From NCBI GenBank assembly GCA_003136335.1, contig PLEA01000419.1:153-14095 (forward strand): DNA of 13,943 nucleotides, given 5' to 3'. The notes beneath the pieces were generated by a model. It saw only the letters and a program-made list of their open reading frames with translations, made no database searches and was not told where the DNA came from. Of the stretch, positions 1-7,500 are shown in pieces. This DNA is from Acidobacteriaceae bacterium (GTDB taxonomy: Bacteria; Acidobacteriota; Terriglobia; Terriglobales; SbA1). The position numbers and the translations under genes are program-made. The stretch's first letter is position 1. The number at the start of each line of letters is the position of its first letter.

Positions 1-615
1 CTCATACAGCACCACGCCGAACGAAAACAGGTCGCTGCGGGCGTCAATGGTTTCGCTGCGAGCTTGCTCCGGCGACATATAGACGGCCGTCCCGGGAATG
101 ATTCCCACCGCCGTCAAGGACTGGTCCTCTTCCGCGCCCGTGTTGTGTACGAGTTTCGCCAGCCCGAAGTCGAGCACCTTCACTTGCCCGCTCGGTGTCA
201 GAAAAATGTTGGCCGGCTTGATGTCGCGATGAACGATCCCCTTGGTGTGCGACGCCACCAGCGCGTCCGCCACCTGCACACCCACGTCGAGCACTTCCTC
301 CAGCTTCATCGGTTGCCCCCCGATGTGCTGCTTCAGGCTCTCCCCGTCGAGCTTCTCCATGACGATGAAGGGATGCCCGTGGTTGTCTTCAATGCCGTGG
401 ATGGTGCAGATGTTCGGATGGTTCAGTTGCGACGCCGCCCGCGCCTCTCGGGCGAAGCGCTCCAGCGATTTGGGGTCGCCGGCCAGATTCTCTGGAATGA
501 ACTTCAGGGCAACATGCCGCCCCAGGCTCAGATCCTCCGCCTCATACACCACGCCCATACCACCGCCCCCAAGTTTGCCAAGGATGCGGTAATGGGATAC
601 CTGCTGGCCAATCAT
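1..615 (-). CDS. Pkn-type Ser/Thr protein kinase, N-terminal part (cut by left edge)
   Basis: This is a Hanks-type Ser/Thr kinase that would phosphorylate protein Ser/Thr residues with ATP. The reverse strand is open from ATG at 615 to base 1 (205 codons). Motifs appear in order: glycine loop GGGGMGVVY (about residues 16-24), ATP-anchoring Lys in VALK (about 38), alpha-C Glu in AREA (about 57), catalytic loop HRDIKPAN (about 129-136), DFGLAK (about 149-154), activation-segment [11 protein letters not shown], and subdomain [12 protein letters not shown]. All catalytic residues seen so far are intact. The start [12 protein letters not shown] is the usual beginning of acidobacterial Pkn kinases, although the Shine-Dalgarno sequence is weak. 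The C-terminal lobe and any sensor region, often TPR, WD40 or TolB-like in this phylum, lie outside the window. It is divergent from the DUF2934 gene, and no substrate can be named. Confidence 0.95.
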   Translation of the reverse strand, partial: MIGQQVSHYRILGKLGGGGMGVVYEAEDLSLGRHVALKFIPENLAGDPKSLERFAREARAASQLNHPNICTIHGIEDNHGHPFIVMEKLDGESLKQHIGGQPMKLEEVLDVGVQVADALVASHTKGIVHRDIKPANIFLTPSGQVKVLDFGLAKLVHNTGAEEDQSLTAVGIIPGTAVYMSPEQARSETIDARSDLFSFGVVLYE

Positions 616-794
616 GAAAGCGTGGGATCCTGCTCGGCGGTAATGTTAGGCCGCCAGTTGAGTCCGGGTCAACTCCATTGGTTCCCGCGGCCGACCGATG
701 GGTACGTTACGGAGAAACTTGGATTTTGGCCGCGCTGCGCTTTAGTGTGTGCGTGAGAACTGATCCTGGGGAGATCGGTGGAACAGAATCTGCC

Positions 795-930
795 AAACTC
801 GAGCCCCGAAAGGGGCGGCAGGGGAAAGCCCGGCACGGCAGTGCCGGGTGAGCACGGGAAAAGCAGGCGAGTCCTGCAGGGACGGCCCAGCTTCCCACGC
901 AGTCTCTTCGGCGCGGCGATACCGTGCACG
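795..930. repeat. Palindromic intergenic repeat in a 529-base gene-free stretch
   Basis: The divergent gap 616-1144 has no convincing gene. Its centre holds two perfect hairpins close together: GCCCC-GAAA-GGGGC at 803-816 and CCCGGCAC-GGCA-GTGCCGGG at 829-848. They are followed by a GC-rich tail with further short inverted words up to about 930. The CCCC/GGGG motif recurs as CCCCGGAGGGG in the repeat region after the cyclodeaminase gene, so it is probably a dispersed REP-like element. Open frames crossing it are repeat artefacts. The remainder, 931-1144, shows only the leader of the DUF2934 gene. A TATTAT box at 1085-1090 could be a -10 element, but no matching -35 is clear. Confidence 0.6.
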
Positions 931-1144
931 CTATTGCCCTAGGGCTTCAGTCCATGAGGGAATCCATCCATGCAAACCGCGAATCAAGTTTCCCACCACA
1001 GGACTTGTCGGCGGCAATTCCCAAACTTGCCCTCACCTACGTTCTTCCGCGAGATGCCCGGCAATTCCAATCCGGCTTATCGAGTATTATTTGAGCTAGA
1101 ACGAATTCCCCGCTGTTGCTTCCGGCAGAAGGAGAGACGATTTC

Positions 1145-1513
1145 ATGAACGCCGTTGCCAACCCCCAGCCGTGGCCAAACCCTCTGCGCGACCAGCATGA
1201 AGCCATCCGTCAACGCGCCGAAGAAATTTACATCCGCAGCGGAAGAATTCCCAGCCGCGATATGGAAAACTGGGCTCAAGCCGAACAGGAAATCCGGCGC
1301 GAATCCGCGAAACCCGCAATCCGCAGAGCCATCGTGGTCAAAGTGGAGGGCGCGCAATATATCGGCCAGTACAACCTCGAATCATCGGAGGGCTACGTTC
1401 CCGGCGAGTTTGGCACGGGCGCGCCAGTCCCGGTGCGCTTCCACGGCGACAAGATGTTCGTCAAACGCCCCAACGGCAAGATACTGGAGACCACTATCGT
1501 CAAGGTCCGCTGA
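1145..1513 (+). CDS. DUF2934 domain protein
   Basis: This is a 122-residue soluble protein. Residues about 17-47 match the DUF2934 pattern: an IRQRAEEIY helix, SGR, then RDMENWAQAEQEI. The family is small, common in Acidobacteria and Proteobacteria, and has no established biochemical role. The C-terminal half (about 62-122) is beta-rich and basic (AIVVKVEGAQYIGQYNLE, KMFVKRPNGKILETT). It is not part of the usual short domain and I do not recognise it. The start is well supported: AAGGAG at 1129-1134 lies ten bases before ATG. No signal peptide or membrane segment is visible. The DedA-like gene follows 60 bases downstream on the same strand, so co-transcription is possible but not proven. Confidence 0.85.
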   Translation: MNAVANPQPWPNPLRDQHEAIRQRAEEIYIRSGRIPSRDMENWAQAEQEIRRESAKPAIRRAIVVKVEGAQYIGQYNLESSEGYVPGEFGTGAPVPVRFHGDKMFVKRPNGKILETTIVKVR

Positions 1514-1573
1514 GATTCCTCACAATTCGCTTGGGAGCGTCCTGCCAACGGGTCATCTTGATATATTGCAAAG

Positions 1574-2209
1574 ATGCTGAATCTGCTTTTCCAGAATCAC
1601 AGGCGGCCGCGGGCGCGGACTTTTACCTCGACCCTTCAGCACTTGGGAGCATTTGGCCTTTTCTTCCTTGCGATTCTCGACAGTTCTCCCCTCCCAACCT
1701 TCGGCGGTCTCGATATTCTCACCGCCGTATTGGCTGCCAGTCATCGCAATCCATGGTATGAGTACGCGGTGACGGCCACTGCCGGATCAATCATCGGTGC
1801 ACTCCTCACCTTTCGCTTGGCTCGCAAAGCCGGTACAGCTTACCTGGACAAGAAATTCACGAAAGGCACGGTCTCCAAGTTTCTAAAGTTGTTCAAAAAA
1901 TGGGGCACCGGAACTCTGGCGGCCTCCACGGCCATTCCTCTCCCCACTCCAACCAGCATGTTTTTCGCGGCAGCCGGCGCCTCCGATTACCCTCTGCCCA
2001 AGTTTCTGATCGTGGTCGCCCTTTGCCGCGCAGCCCGCTATTCCGCCATCGCCTTCGTTGCCGGCTATTACGGGAGTCGCTTCATTCGCGTGCTCCGGCA
2101 TCCCCTGCAACATTGGGGCTGGCTAGTGATTGCAGTTGCGTTGATTGCTAGTCTGATCGCGGCCGGTATCCTGATTGGCCGCCAACTGGAGACGGCCCCC
2201 GCCGACTGA
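1574..2209 (+). CDS. DedA/VTT (SNARE-associated) family membrane protein
   Basis: This is a 211-residue integral membrane protein, typical in length for short DedA/YqaA-type members. Hydrophobic segments lie at about residues 25-52, 66-82, 140-165 and 180-203. Family features include an early re-entrant segment with an acidic residue (FLAILDSSPLP), glycine-rich TATAGSIIGALL, and the Gly/Pro-rich core KKWGTGTLAASTAIPLPTPT followed by AAAGASDYPLPKFL and a basic RAAR. DedA/VTT proteins act in the inner membrane as lipid scramblase or transporter-like proteins, with undecaprenyl-phosphate or phosphatidylethanolamine as substrates in studied cases. The substrate here is unknown. The start codon has only a weak ribosome binding site, but an internal ATG would cut the first membrane segment. 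It ends 39 bases before the convergent ATP-grasp-like gene, with no obvious terminator between. Confidence 0.85.
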   Translation: MLNLLFQNHRRPRARTFTSTLQHLGAFGLFFLAILDSSPLPTFGGLDILTAVLAASHRNPWYEYAVTATAGSIIGALLTFRLARKAGTAYLDKKFTKGTVSKFLKLFKKWGTGTLAASTAIPLPTPTSMFFAAAGASDYPLPKFLIVVALCRAARYSAIAFVAGYYGSRFIRVLRHPLQHWGWLVIAVALIASLIAAGILIGRQLETAPAD

Positions 2210-2248
2210 ACGCACTTCCTGTGAGAATTACCCCGCCGCCTGTAGCTC

Positions 2249-3439
2249 TCACTCCTCCAAATACAGGCCTGCCGACGCCCCCACCCACTCCATATTTTTA
2301 TTCTGATCCACGCCCATCATCAGCCCCCGCCCCATGCGGATAATCGTCAGTACAGGCGTCAGCTCTTCCAGCCATATATACATCACACGCACCTCCGCCT
2401 TCGTCCCGCCAAACGGAGTCTCAATCACCGGCGCAAAGTGCATCCGCTCCTGCAAAATGTAATACGGACGCTTCTCCGCCGGGATCGCCGCAATATCTTC
2501 TTTTGTCGGCGCAATCACCACCCCCAGCCCCGCAAACGAATACAGCGGCTTCAGCGCGTAATTTTCCAGATCCGAAGGAATCTCCTGCAACCGATTCAGA
2601 AACCAGGTATTCGGCACCGACGCATGCTTCAGATAGGGAATCGAGAACTTGCTGATCCGAAAATACCAGTTCGGATGTCCCGCCCACTCCACATCGAGTT
2701 CGTCGCGCCAATCAAACGCGAGCTGCACATTCTTCCGCTCCAACTCATCCACGATCGTCCGGTTATAAATCCGCCGGATCGGCACGCGCTTTCCGCCGCG
2801 CTCATAATAAAGATGCGACCCATCTTTCCTGATGTCCACAATGTCGACGCTCCGCACCCCAAGCATTTTCTCGGTCAGCAGGAAATCCGGCAGCGTCTTC
2901 TGCTGCTGCGGATGAATCTCCATCAAAATCACATTCTCCGGATCATGCGTCCCCACAATCGCCCGCCGCAAAAGATCGCGGTAGGAAGCCGTATCCAGCC
3001 CACTCAGAAAATACTTCAACCGCCGGTCCAATCCGTACTTTTCAATGTAAGCCTGTGCAAGCGGCCCCTGATACGCATACAGAGAAGGGAAGGCCTGCAA
3101 CTCCACCAACTTCGGCTGCAGATCCCCCCGCGCATCCCGCACCAGCCCAAAATCCACCTGCAAAAACATAGGATGCGGTGCCTCGTTCGGAACCTTGAAC
3201 GCTGCGGGAACCGCCAAGTCCGACTGCGCTCGATACGCAGGATTGTCGACCAACTGTCGAACCAGTTCCTGACCATCCTCCGCCATCCGGTCAAGCAGCG
3301 ACTTAGGGAAGAAACAAGGAGTCTCCGAAATCCGAAACTGCACCTGCGTCCCGCAAGCGTCATCCACCCGCCGCAAGAACGCGCGATATTGATCCGCACT
3401 AAATTTCTCGTTGAATTGCTGACGCAAGGAAGGAATCAT
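2249..3439 (-). CDS. ATP-grasp-like amide ligase, resembling glutathionylspermidine-synthase/circularly permuted types
   Basis: This is a 396-residue cytosolic protein and the last gene of the six-gene block. The C-terminal part looks like an ATP-grasp nucleotide-binding region: ALKPLYSFAGLGV (about 295-307, candidate ATP-binding Lys297 and glycine loop), hinge-like YILQERM (about 327-333), KAEVRVMYIW (about 347-356), and a late QNKNMEW. The N-terminal part has QVDFGLV and PKLVELQAFPSLYAYQ. The middle has LLTEKMLGV...DIRKDG followed by an IRRIYNRTIVDE stretch. That order recalls the circularly permuted ATP-grasp and glutathionylspermidine synthase group, which joins a carboxylate to an amine through an acyl phosphate. 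The assignment is by motif order only, and substrate is unknown. The start is chosen at ATG 3439; TTG at 3451 would add four residues, and neither has a clear Shine-Dalgarno sequence. A 184-base repeat-filled gap separates it from the peptidase gene. Confidence 0.65.
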   Translation of the reverse strand: MIPSLRQQFNEKFSADQYRAFLRRVDDACGTQVQFRISETPCFFPKSLLDRMAEDGQELVRQLVDNPAYRAQSDLAVPAAFKVPNEAPHPMFLQVDFGLVRDARGDLQPKLVELQAFPSLYAYQGPLAQAYIEKYGLDRRLKYFLSGLDTASYRDLLRRAIVGTHDPENVILMEIHPQQQKTLPDFLLTEKMLGVRSVDIVDIRKDGSHLYYERGGKRVPIRRIYNRTIVDELERKNVQLAFDWRDELDVEWAGHPNWYFRISKFSIPYLKHASVPNTWFLNRLQEIPSDLENYALKPLYSFAGLGVVIAPTKEDIAAIPAEKRPYYILQERMHFAPVIETPFGGTKAEVRVMYIWLEELTPVLTIIRMGRGLMMGVDQNKNMEWVGASAGLYLEE

Positions 3440-3483
3440 CAGAAGCGCCAATCAGACTCGGCCGAACCAACTCGCCAAACCAT

Positions 3484-3530
3484 AGCGCCGGCGTCCCGCC
3501 GGCTGTCGCGAGGGCGTCACCGCCCTCGCA
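3484..3530. repeat. Double-hairpin intergenic repeat
   Basis: Two adjacent hairpins sit in the gap between the peptidase and the last ATP-grasp gene. The first is GCCGGC-gtccc-GCCGGC (3487-3503). The second is GCGAGGGCG-tcac-CGCCCTCGC (3508-3529), a perfect nine-base stem with a four-base loop. Neither is followed by a T-run on the transcribed strand, so a classical terminator is unlikely. It could stabilise mRNA ends or attenuate the downstream gene. The layout resembles dispersed repeats of acidobacterial genomes. Confidence 0.6.
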
Positions 3531-3573
3531 TTCCCATTTGTCAGAAGGATAGTTACAACCAACCCAAAGCCCT

Positions 3574-3613
3574 GTCATTCCGACCGAAGCGAAGCTCCCA
3601 CAGCGTTGTCATT
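3574..3613 (+). repeat. GTCATTCC repeat, copy 1 (short)
   Basis: GTCATTCCGACCGAAGCGAAG starts at 3574, and a second GTCATTC follows at 3608. This is the shortest and most diverged of the five copies in the block. It lies just downstream of the stop codon of the M29 peptidase gene. Confidence 0.6.
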
Positions 3614-3623
3614 CTAGAAGCCC

Positions 3624-4703
3624 CTACCCCTCCACCAAGAACTTCCCTTCCCGCATAATCTGCACGTCGTCCACCCAGATATTAAACTTCCTGCCCACTA
3701 CATCAATATGCGTGGTCGAATCCCACTGCGCTCCCGTGTGCGCCCCATATGGATTCCCAAACGCGATATGCACTCCAGGATATTTCTCATCCTGCAGAAT
3801 GTGCCCGATCACTTCTTTCAAATCAATGTTTGTCCCAATGGCAAACTCGCCCACGCGATCGCTGTTCTCGTCGGTATGCGTGTAATTCCAGAAATCACTC
3901 TCCAGCTCGCGATTGTCCGAGTGCGCCTCGGTCAGCCGGTTTCCCTTGATGCGCACTGTCAGGGGATTTTCCTGCAAGTCCCCAAATTTCGCGCACAAAT
4001 AATCGCCCACCACACCATCGATCACAAACGTCCCATTTACCTCGCCCGGCGTCGTAAAAATCTCCCCACCCGGCAAGTTCCCCCATTTTTCCGGAGTGAT
4101 AATCCCGCTCGTCTTCAGCCACTTATACTTCGAATTCAAATCCGCCGTCAGGTCCGTCCCCGCCGCCGTCTGCGCCCGGATCTTCGACGCCTTGCGCACC
4201 ATCTCGACAACTTTCTGGCTGAGCCGGTCCACGCGCTGAAAATCCGCGCGCATCCCCTCCAGCATAATCTGCCGGTTGATATTCACCATGTGCGCATGGC
4301 GAATCTTCCTGCGGTTCACCACGTCGGTCATCTGGATCCGCGACCGCAGTTCGTGGGCCTGCACCTGCGCCGCAAAAATCGAAACCTGGCTGCTCTCCAA
4401 ATCGTCCAGAATCTCGCGCGGCAAATCGGTCATGGGACGCTCCGCCAATTCTTCCAGCACCCACGCATGATACGGCGCGCCCACCTTATCGAGTTCATGC
4501 ACGATCGACGCCGCAATCTCGATCGTTGCCTCGTCCGTGATCGCACAAACCTGTTCGCCAGCCTGCACCTGCAAGCAAACGTTCACCGCGTTGAACGCCC
4601 CCGGTGAATATTCAGGATCAAAAGGAATGTCCAGGATGCCCCGTCTCTCGGTCCTTTGCAGAGACAGTGCAGGGATTTTGACTTGTTCCGCAGGAATGCT
4701 CAT
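3624..4703 (-). CDS. M29-family metallo-aminopeptidase
   Basis: This is a 359-residue protein of the thermophilic aminopeptidase (M29, AmpS/AmpT-like) family, which removes N-terminal residues from peptides using two metal ions. The metal-ligand set appears complete: Glu214 in LPGGEIFTTP, Glu286 in GEFAIGTN, His312 in HIAFGNPYG, Tyr319, and His332/Asp334 in THIDVV. The seven-residue His-to-Tyr and two-residue His-to-Asp spacings match those described for characterised members. It is shorter than the usual roughly 410 residues, mainly in the N-terminal domain. No signal peptide is present, so it should act in the cytosol. Its ATG overlaps the stop of the upstream GCS2 gene (TAATG), which argues for translational coupling and a shared pathway, probably processing or turnover of a peptide made by the neighbouring ligases. 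That role is inferred from context. Confidence 0.88.
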   Translation of the reverse strand: MSIPAEQVKIPALSLQRTERRGILDIPFDPEYSPGAFNAVNVCLQVQAGEQVCAITDEATIEIAASIVHELDKVGAPYHAWVLEELAERPMTDLPREILDDLESSQVSIFAAQVQAHELRSRIQMTDVVNRRKIRHAHMVNINRQIMLEGMRADFQRVDRLSQKVVEMVRKASKIRAQTAAGTDLTADLNSKYKWLKTSGIITPEKWGNLPGGEIFTTPGEVNGTFVIDGVVGDYLCAKFGDLQENPLTVRIKGNRLTEAHSDNRELESDFWNYTHTDENSDRVGEFAIGTNIDLKEVIGHILQDEKYPGVHIAFGNPYGAHTGAQWDSTTHIDVVGRKFNIWVDDVQIMREGKFLVEG

Positions 4704-5839
4704 TATCCGATTTTTCGAACGGCAACCGGCTCTTCTTCCAGCCCCGCTTCCGTCTCCCTAATAATGTAATCGACCACTTTCTCCAAGTCCCCAGTCTCCT
4801 GAAACACCCGCAACTGCCGGTCCGCCCCGCTGCCCTTTTCCAGAATTTCGTGAATATAATTCAGCTCTTCGCGCGAATCCAGTTCATCCACCACTTCGTC
4901 GACGAACTCCAGATACTCAAGCACCAGATCTCGCGCCGGCACTTCCGTCTGCTTGCCGAAATCAACGAGTTTGCCGTCGAGCCCGTACCGCGCCGCCCGC
5001 CACTTGTTCTCCATGATCAAGGCTCGTCTGTACAAGCGGAATCCCTGATTCGCCGTATGCAGCTTATACAGTTTAGCCACCGTAGCCTGAATCAGTGCCG
5101 CCAGCGCGATCGTCTCGTCGGCCCGCATCGGTATATCGCACACCCGAAACTCGATCGTGTTGAAGAATGGATGCGGCCGGATGTCCCACCAGATCTTCTT
5201 CGCGTTATCGATGCAGTTGGTCTTGATCAGCAGCTTGATGAAGTTCTCGTACTCGCCCCAGCTGGGAAAATAATCCGGAATATTCGTTCGCGGAAATTTG
5301 TCGAACACCTTGCACCGATACGACTTCAACCCGGTATTCATCCCCAGCCAGAAGGGCGAATTCGTCGACAGCGCCAGCAGGTGCGGCAGAAAATAGCGCG
5401 CATGATTCATCATGTGGATCGCCGTCTCTCGATCCTCAATCCCGATGTGTACATGCAGCCCAAAAATCAGATTGGCGCGCGCCACCAGCTGCAAATCCTC
5501 GACAATATGCTTATAGCGTTCGTCGGGATGAATCTCCTGCTCCCGCCAATCCCCAAACGGATGCGTCGCCGCCGAGGCCAGCCGCAGCCCATTCTCCTTG
5601 GCCAGTCGCACCATGTCGCGCCGCAGTTTCTTGAGTTCGACCTTCGCCTCTTTAATGCTGCTGCAGACCGATGTCCCCACCTCCACCACCGACTGGTGCA
5701 TCTCCGCCTTCACCCTCTCCTGAAGAATCATCTTTCCCTTCTCCAGGATCTCGGCATGAATGTGCGACCGCAGATCCCGCGTCTCCGGATCCACCGTCTG
5801 ATACTCCTCTTCAATCCCGATAGTAAAAGTAGGCTGCAT
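4703..5839 (-). CDS. GCS2/YbdK-family carboxylate-amine ligase (glutamate-cysteine ligase-like)
   Basis: This 378-residue enzyme belongs to the GCS2 family. Those enzymes use ATP to couple a glutamate or similar carboxylate to an amine. E. coli YbdK has weak gamma-glutamylcysteine ligase activity, and other members act in ergothioneine or other small-peptide pathways. Diagnostic motifs are the N-terminal FTIGIEEEYQ (Glu10-Glu12, metal/ATP site), LIFGLHVHIGIED (about 124-136) and NTIEFRVCDIPMRADE (about 227-242). The length matches the family. The start at MQPTFTIGIEEE is canonical, but the ribosome binding site is poor; the closest purine run is the GGAATGAC end of a repeat 14 bases upstream. 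The amine and acyl substrates cannot be read from sequence. The one-base overlap with the M29 peptidase gene links them functionally. Two ATP-grasp genes in the block could add further residues. Confidence 0.92.
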   Translation of the reverse strand: MQPTFTIGIEEEYQTVDPETRDLRSHIHAEILEKGKMILQERVKAEMHQSVVEVGTSVCSSIKEAKVELKKLRRDMVRLAKENGLRLASAATHPFGDWREQEIHPDERYKHIVEDLQLVARANLIFGLHVHIGIEDRETAIHMMNHARYFLPHLLALSTNSPFWLGMNTGLKSYRCKVFDKFPRTNIPDYFPSWGEYENFIKLLIKTNCIDNAKKIWWDIRPHPFFNTIEFRVCDIPMRADETIALAALIQATVAKLYKLHTANQGFRLYRRALIMENKWRAARYGLDGKLVDFGKQTEVPARDLVLEYLEFVDEVVDELDSREELNYIHEILEKGSGADRQLRVFQETGDLEKVVDYIIRETEAGLEEEPVAVRKIG

Positions 5840-5853
5840 CGCTATTTCTGCTT

Positions 5854-5923
5854 GTCATTCCGAGCGAAGTCGAGGAACCTGCTGTTGGCCCGTAGCGCCG
5901 CTGCTCTACGGGTGAAGAACCAG
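5854..5923 (+). repeat. GTCATTCC repeat, copy 2 with CCCGTAG hairpin
   Basis: GTCATTCCGAGCGAAGTCGAG starts at 5854 and leads into a seven-base stem, CCCGTAG (5889-5895) with CTACGGG (5906-5912), loop of ten bases. It lies immediately upstream of the GCS2 gene. Read on the mRNA strand, its end GGAATGAC comes 14 bases before that start codon. Confidence 0.7.
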
Positions 5924-5968
5924 GCCAGAACAGTATAACAACGACCAAGAAACACAGGACCGAGAACC

Positions 5969-6340
5969 TCAATCCCACTCTTCATTCTCCGCAACCCGCG
6001 CCTTTACAATCTTCTTCACCAGCACGTCCGGCAAAGGCTGATCCGAAGGAAACTGAATCGTCCCCTTGGAAGTAGCGAAGCCCTTGAGTTCCTTGGCGAA
6101 CTTCTCGATCACCCCGGACCCCGTCGGGAACAAGCTGCAATGATTCTTGAACGCCGCATACCCCACCAGCATCCCGTTGTACTTAAACATCGGAATCCGG
6201 TAGCTGATCACCTCGGTAGTCTCCGCCGGCACCACCGACCGAATTACCGCGCGAATATGTTTCAAAGTGCTGCGAGCCGGCTCCGGCACACGCGCCAGAT
6301 ATTCATCTACATTCTTCGCAGGAGCTTTGCCTTTTTGCAT
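5969..6340 (-). CDS. DUF1801 (YdhG-like) domain protein
   Basis: This is a 123-residue cytosolic protein covering one DUF1801 domain. Recognisable family patterns are VDEYLARVPEPARSTLKHIR, ISYRIPMFKYNGMLVGYAAF, KNHCSLFP, and the C-terminal KGTIQFPSDQPLPDVLVKK with VKARVAEN. The family includes Bacillus YdhG, annotated as an iron chaperone, but biochemical function is not established for most members. The start is set at ATG 6340. An in-frame start at 6427 would add 29 residues that are only the translation of a GTCATCC-type repeat and are therefore rejected. The proposed ribosome binding site, AGGATGAC ten bases before ATG, is the end of that repeat. It is flanked on both sides by the repeat family, and its role in the ligase block is unclear; it may be a passenger gene. 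Confidence 0.88.
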   Translation of the reverse strand: MQKGKAPAKNVDEYLARVPEPARSTLKHIRAVIRSVVPAETTEVISYRIPMFKYNGMLVGYAAFKNHCSLFPTGSGVIEKFAKELKGFATSKGTIQFPSDQPLPDVLVKKIVKARVAENEEWD

Positions 6341-6346
6341 ATGTCT

Positions 6347-6413
6347 GTCATCCTGAGCGAAGTGGCAGGTGCGCGAAGCGGACCTGCCACGCAGTCGAAG
6401 GATCCCTACCTGC
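6347..6413 (+). repeat. GTCATCC repeat, copy 3 with nine-base hairpin
   Basis: GTCATCCTGAGCGAAG starts at 6347. It continues into a perfect stem GTGGCAGGT (6362-6370) and ACCTGCCAC (6382-6390) with an eleven-base loop, then GCAGTCGAAGGATCCC. The copy fills the gap between the ATP-grasp and DUF1801 genes. On the mRNA strand its terminus AGGATGAC is well placed as the DUF1801 ribosome binding site. Confidence 0.75.
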
Positions 6414-6464
6414 AGTGCGCTGCCCACAACTCGTCAGCGAATTCTCTCACGAAGAATGTGGCAT

Positions 6465-7472
6465 CTATTTCGTAGGCTTCCCCCGCTTCCGCTCCGCCAC
6501 CCAAGCCGGTTCCCCCTTACCCGCTTGCTTGGAAGCCGTGCCCGCCAAAAACTCCGCCCACCGCATCTCCTTCACCGGACTCTCCCCGCTCACCGCCATC
6601 TTCACCGCCATCTCCGCCACCGCATTCACAATCCAGTCAAAATTCTCCTGCCCGACAGAAGTAATCTCCGCATCCGGCGCCGGATTCAGAAAGTCAATCG
6701 CATACGGCACTCCACCCTCTACCGCAAACTCCACGGTATTCAAGTCGTACCCCAAAGCCCGGCACAGCGCCAAAGCATCCTTCTCCATGCGCGCCCGCAG
6801 CCCCGCCGATGACGGCGCCGGATTCCCCTTCACATAGCGCTCATGATGCGGCGCCCGCGGATCGTATTTCATGATGTGTACTTTTTCCTGCCCCACCACA
6901 TAGCACCGGTAATACTCGTCGAATACCACGCCGTGCTGCAGCGTCATGCACAAGTCGCCCGTCTGGTTGTAGTGATGAAAAAAATCCTCCGGCGAATGCA
7001 CCTGATAAACATGCTTCCAGCCGCCTCCGGAATAGGGTTTCAAAAACGCAGGGAATCCAACGTAATCAAACAGCTCCTGCCAGTTCAGCGGAAACATCAA
7101 ATTCCGCATCGACTGATCCGTAGTCCCCTCCGGATGCTTGTTATGCGGCAGAATCACCGTCGGCGGAATCGCCACGCCCATCTTGTGCGCCAGCGCATAG
7201 TTGAAGAACTTGTCGTCGGCCGACCACCAGAACGGATTGTTCACCACAACCGTCCCGTGCAGCACCGCATTCTTCAAGTAGGCGCGATAGAACTGAATGT
7301 CCTGCGAAATCCGGTCAATGATCACCGCATACTTCTTCGGCTCATCCATCCGAACGCCGCCCACCTTCACAAACTCCGCCTCAACCCCCTCGAGCTTCAT
7401 CGAGTTGATCTTCTCCACCAGCGCCGGCGGAAACGTATTCTCCATCCCAAACAAAATCCCAATCTTCTTCAT
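6465..7472 (-). CDS. ATP-grasp ligase, D-Ala-D-Ala ligase/RimK-like
   Basis: This is a 335-residue cytosolic ATP-grasp enzyme expected to form an amide bond through an acyl-phosphate intermediate. The N-terminal pre-ATP-grasp domain starts MKKIGILFG. The ATP-binding part has PAFLKPYSGGGWKHV (about 142-154, Lys145 and glycine loop), the LQHGVVFDEYYRCYVVG stretch (about 178-194), and catalytic metal ligands Glu248 (TVEFAVEGG), Asp260 and Asn263 (YAIDFLNPAPDAE). The C-terminal 40 residues are basic and low in complexity. Start ATG 7472 has GGAG nine bases upstream. An in-frame upstream start at 7505 would translate the GTCATTCC repeat and is rejected. It resembles D-Ala-D-Ala ligase, glutathione synthetase and RimK relatives, but the match is not good enough to name the substrate. 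In this block it is a plausible second-step ligase acting with the GCS2 enzyme. Confidence 0.85.
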   Translation of the reverse strand: MKKIGILFGMENTFPPALVEKINSMKLEGVEAEFVKVGGVRMDEPKKYAVIIDRISQDIQFYRAYLKNAVLHGTVVVNNPFWWSADDKFFNYALAHKMGVAIPPTVILPHNKHPEGTTDQSMRNLMFPLNWQELFDYVGFPAFLKPYSGGGWKHVYQVHSPEDFFHHYNQTGDLCMTLQHGVVFDEYYRCYVVGQEKVHIMKYDPRAPHHERYVKGNPAPSSAGLRARMEKDALALCRALGYDLNTVEFAVEGGVPYAIDFLNPAPDAEITSVGQENFDWIVNAVAEMAVKMAVSGESPVKEMRWAEFLAGTASKQAGKGEPAWVAERKRGKPTK

Positions 7473-7500
7473 CGCAAAACGCTCCGTATCTCCAACTCTT

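Noticed and set aside
64..756. 230-codon plus-strand frame at the left end
   Set aside because: It is antisense to the kinase, whose motifs ([14 protein letters not shown]) are clear on the minus strand.
669..1200. Several short frames in the gap before the DUF2934 gene
   Set aside because: They are translated hairpin repeats with no ribosome binding site and no recognisable protein.
2438..3658. 406-codon open frame on the plus strand
   Set aside because: It is antisense to the ATP-grasp-like gene and continues through hairpin repeats; Arg/His/Leu-rich low-complexity translation. The minus strand has recognisable motifs.
3708..5938. Two long plus-strand frames opposite the peptidase and GCS2 genes
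   Set aside because: Both are shadows of genes with complete catalytic motifs; their translations are basic and unlike any family.
6341..6427. N-terminal extension of the DUF1801 protein
   Set aside because: The extra 29 residues are the translation of repeat copy 3; the domain starts right after ATG 6340.
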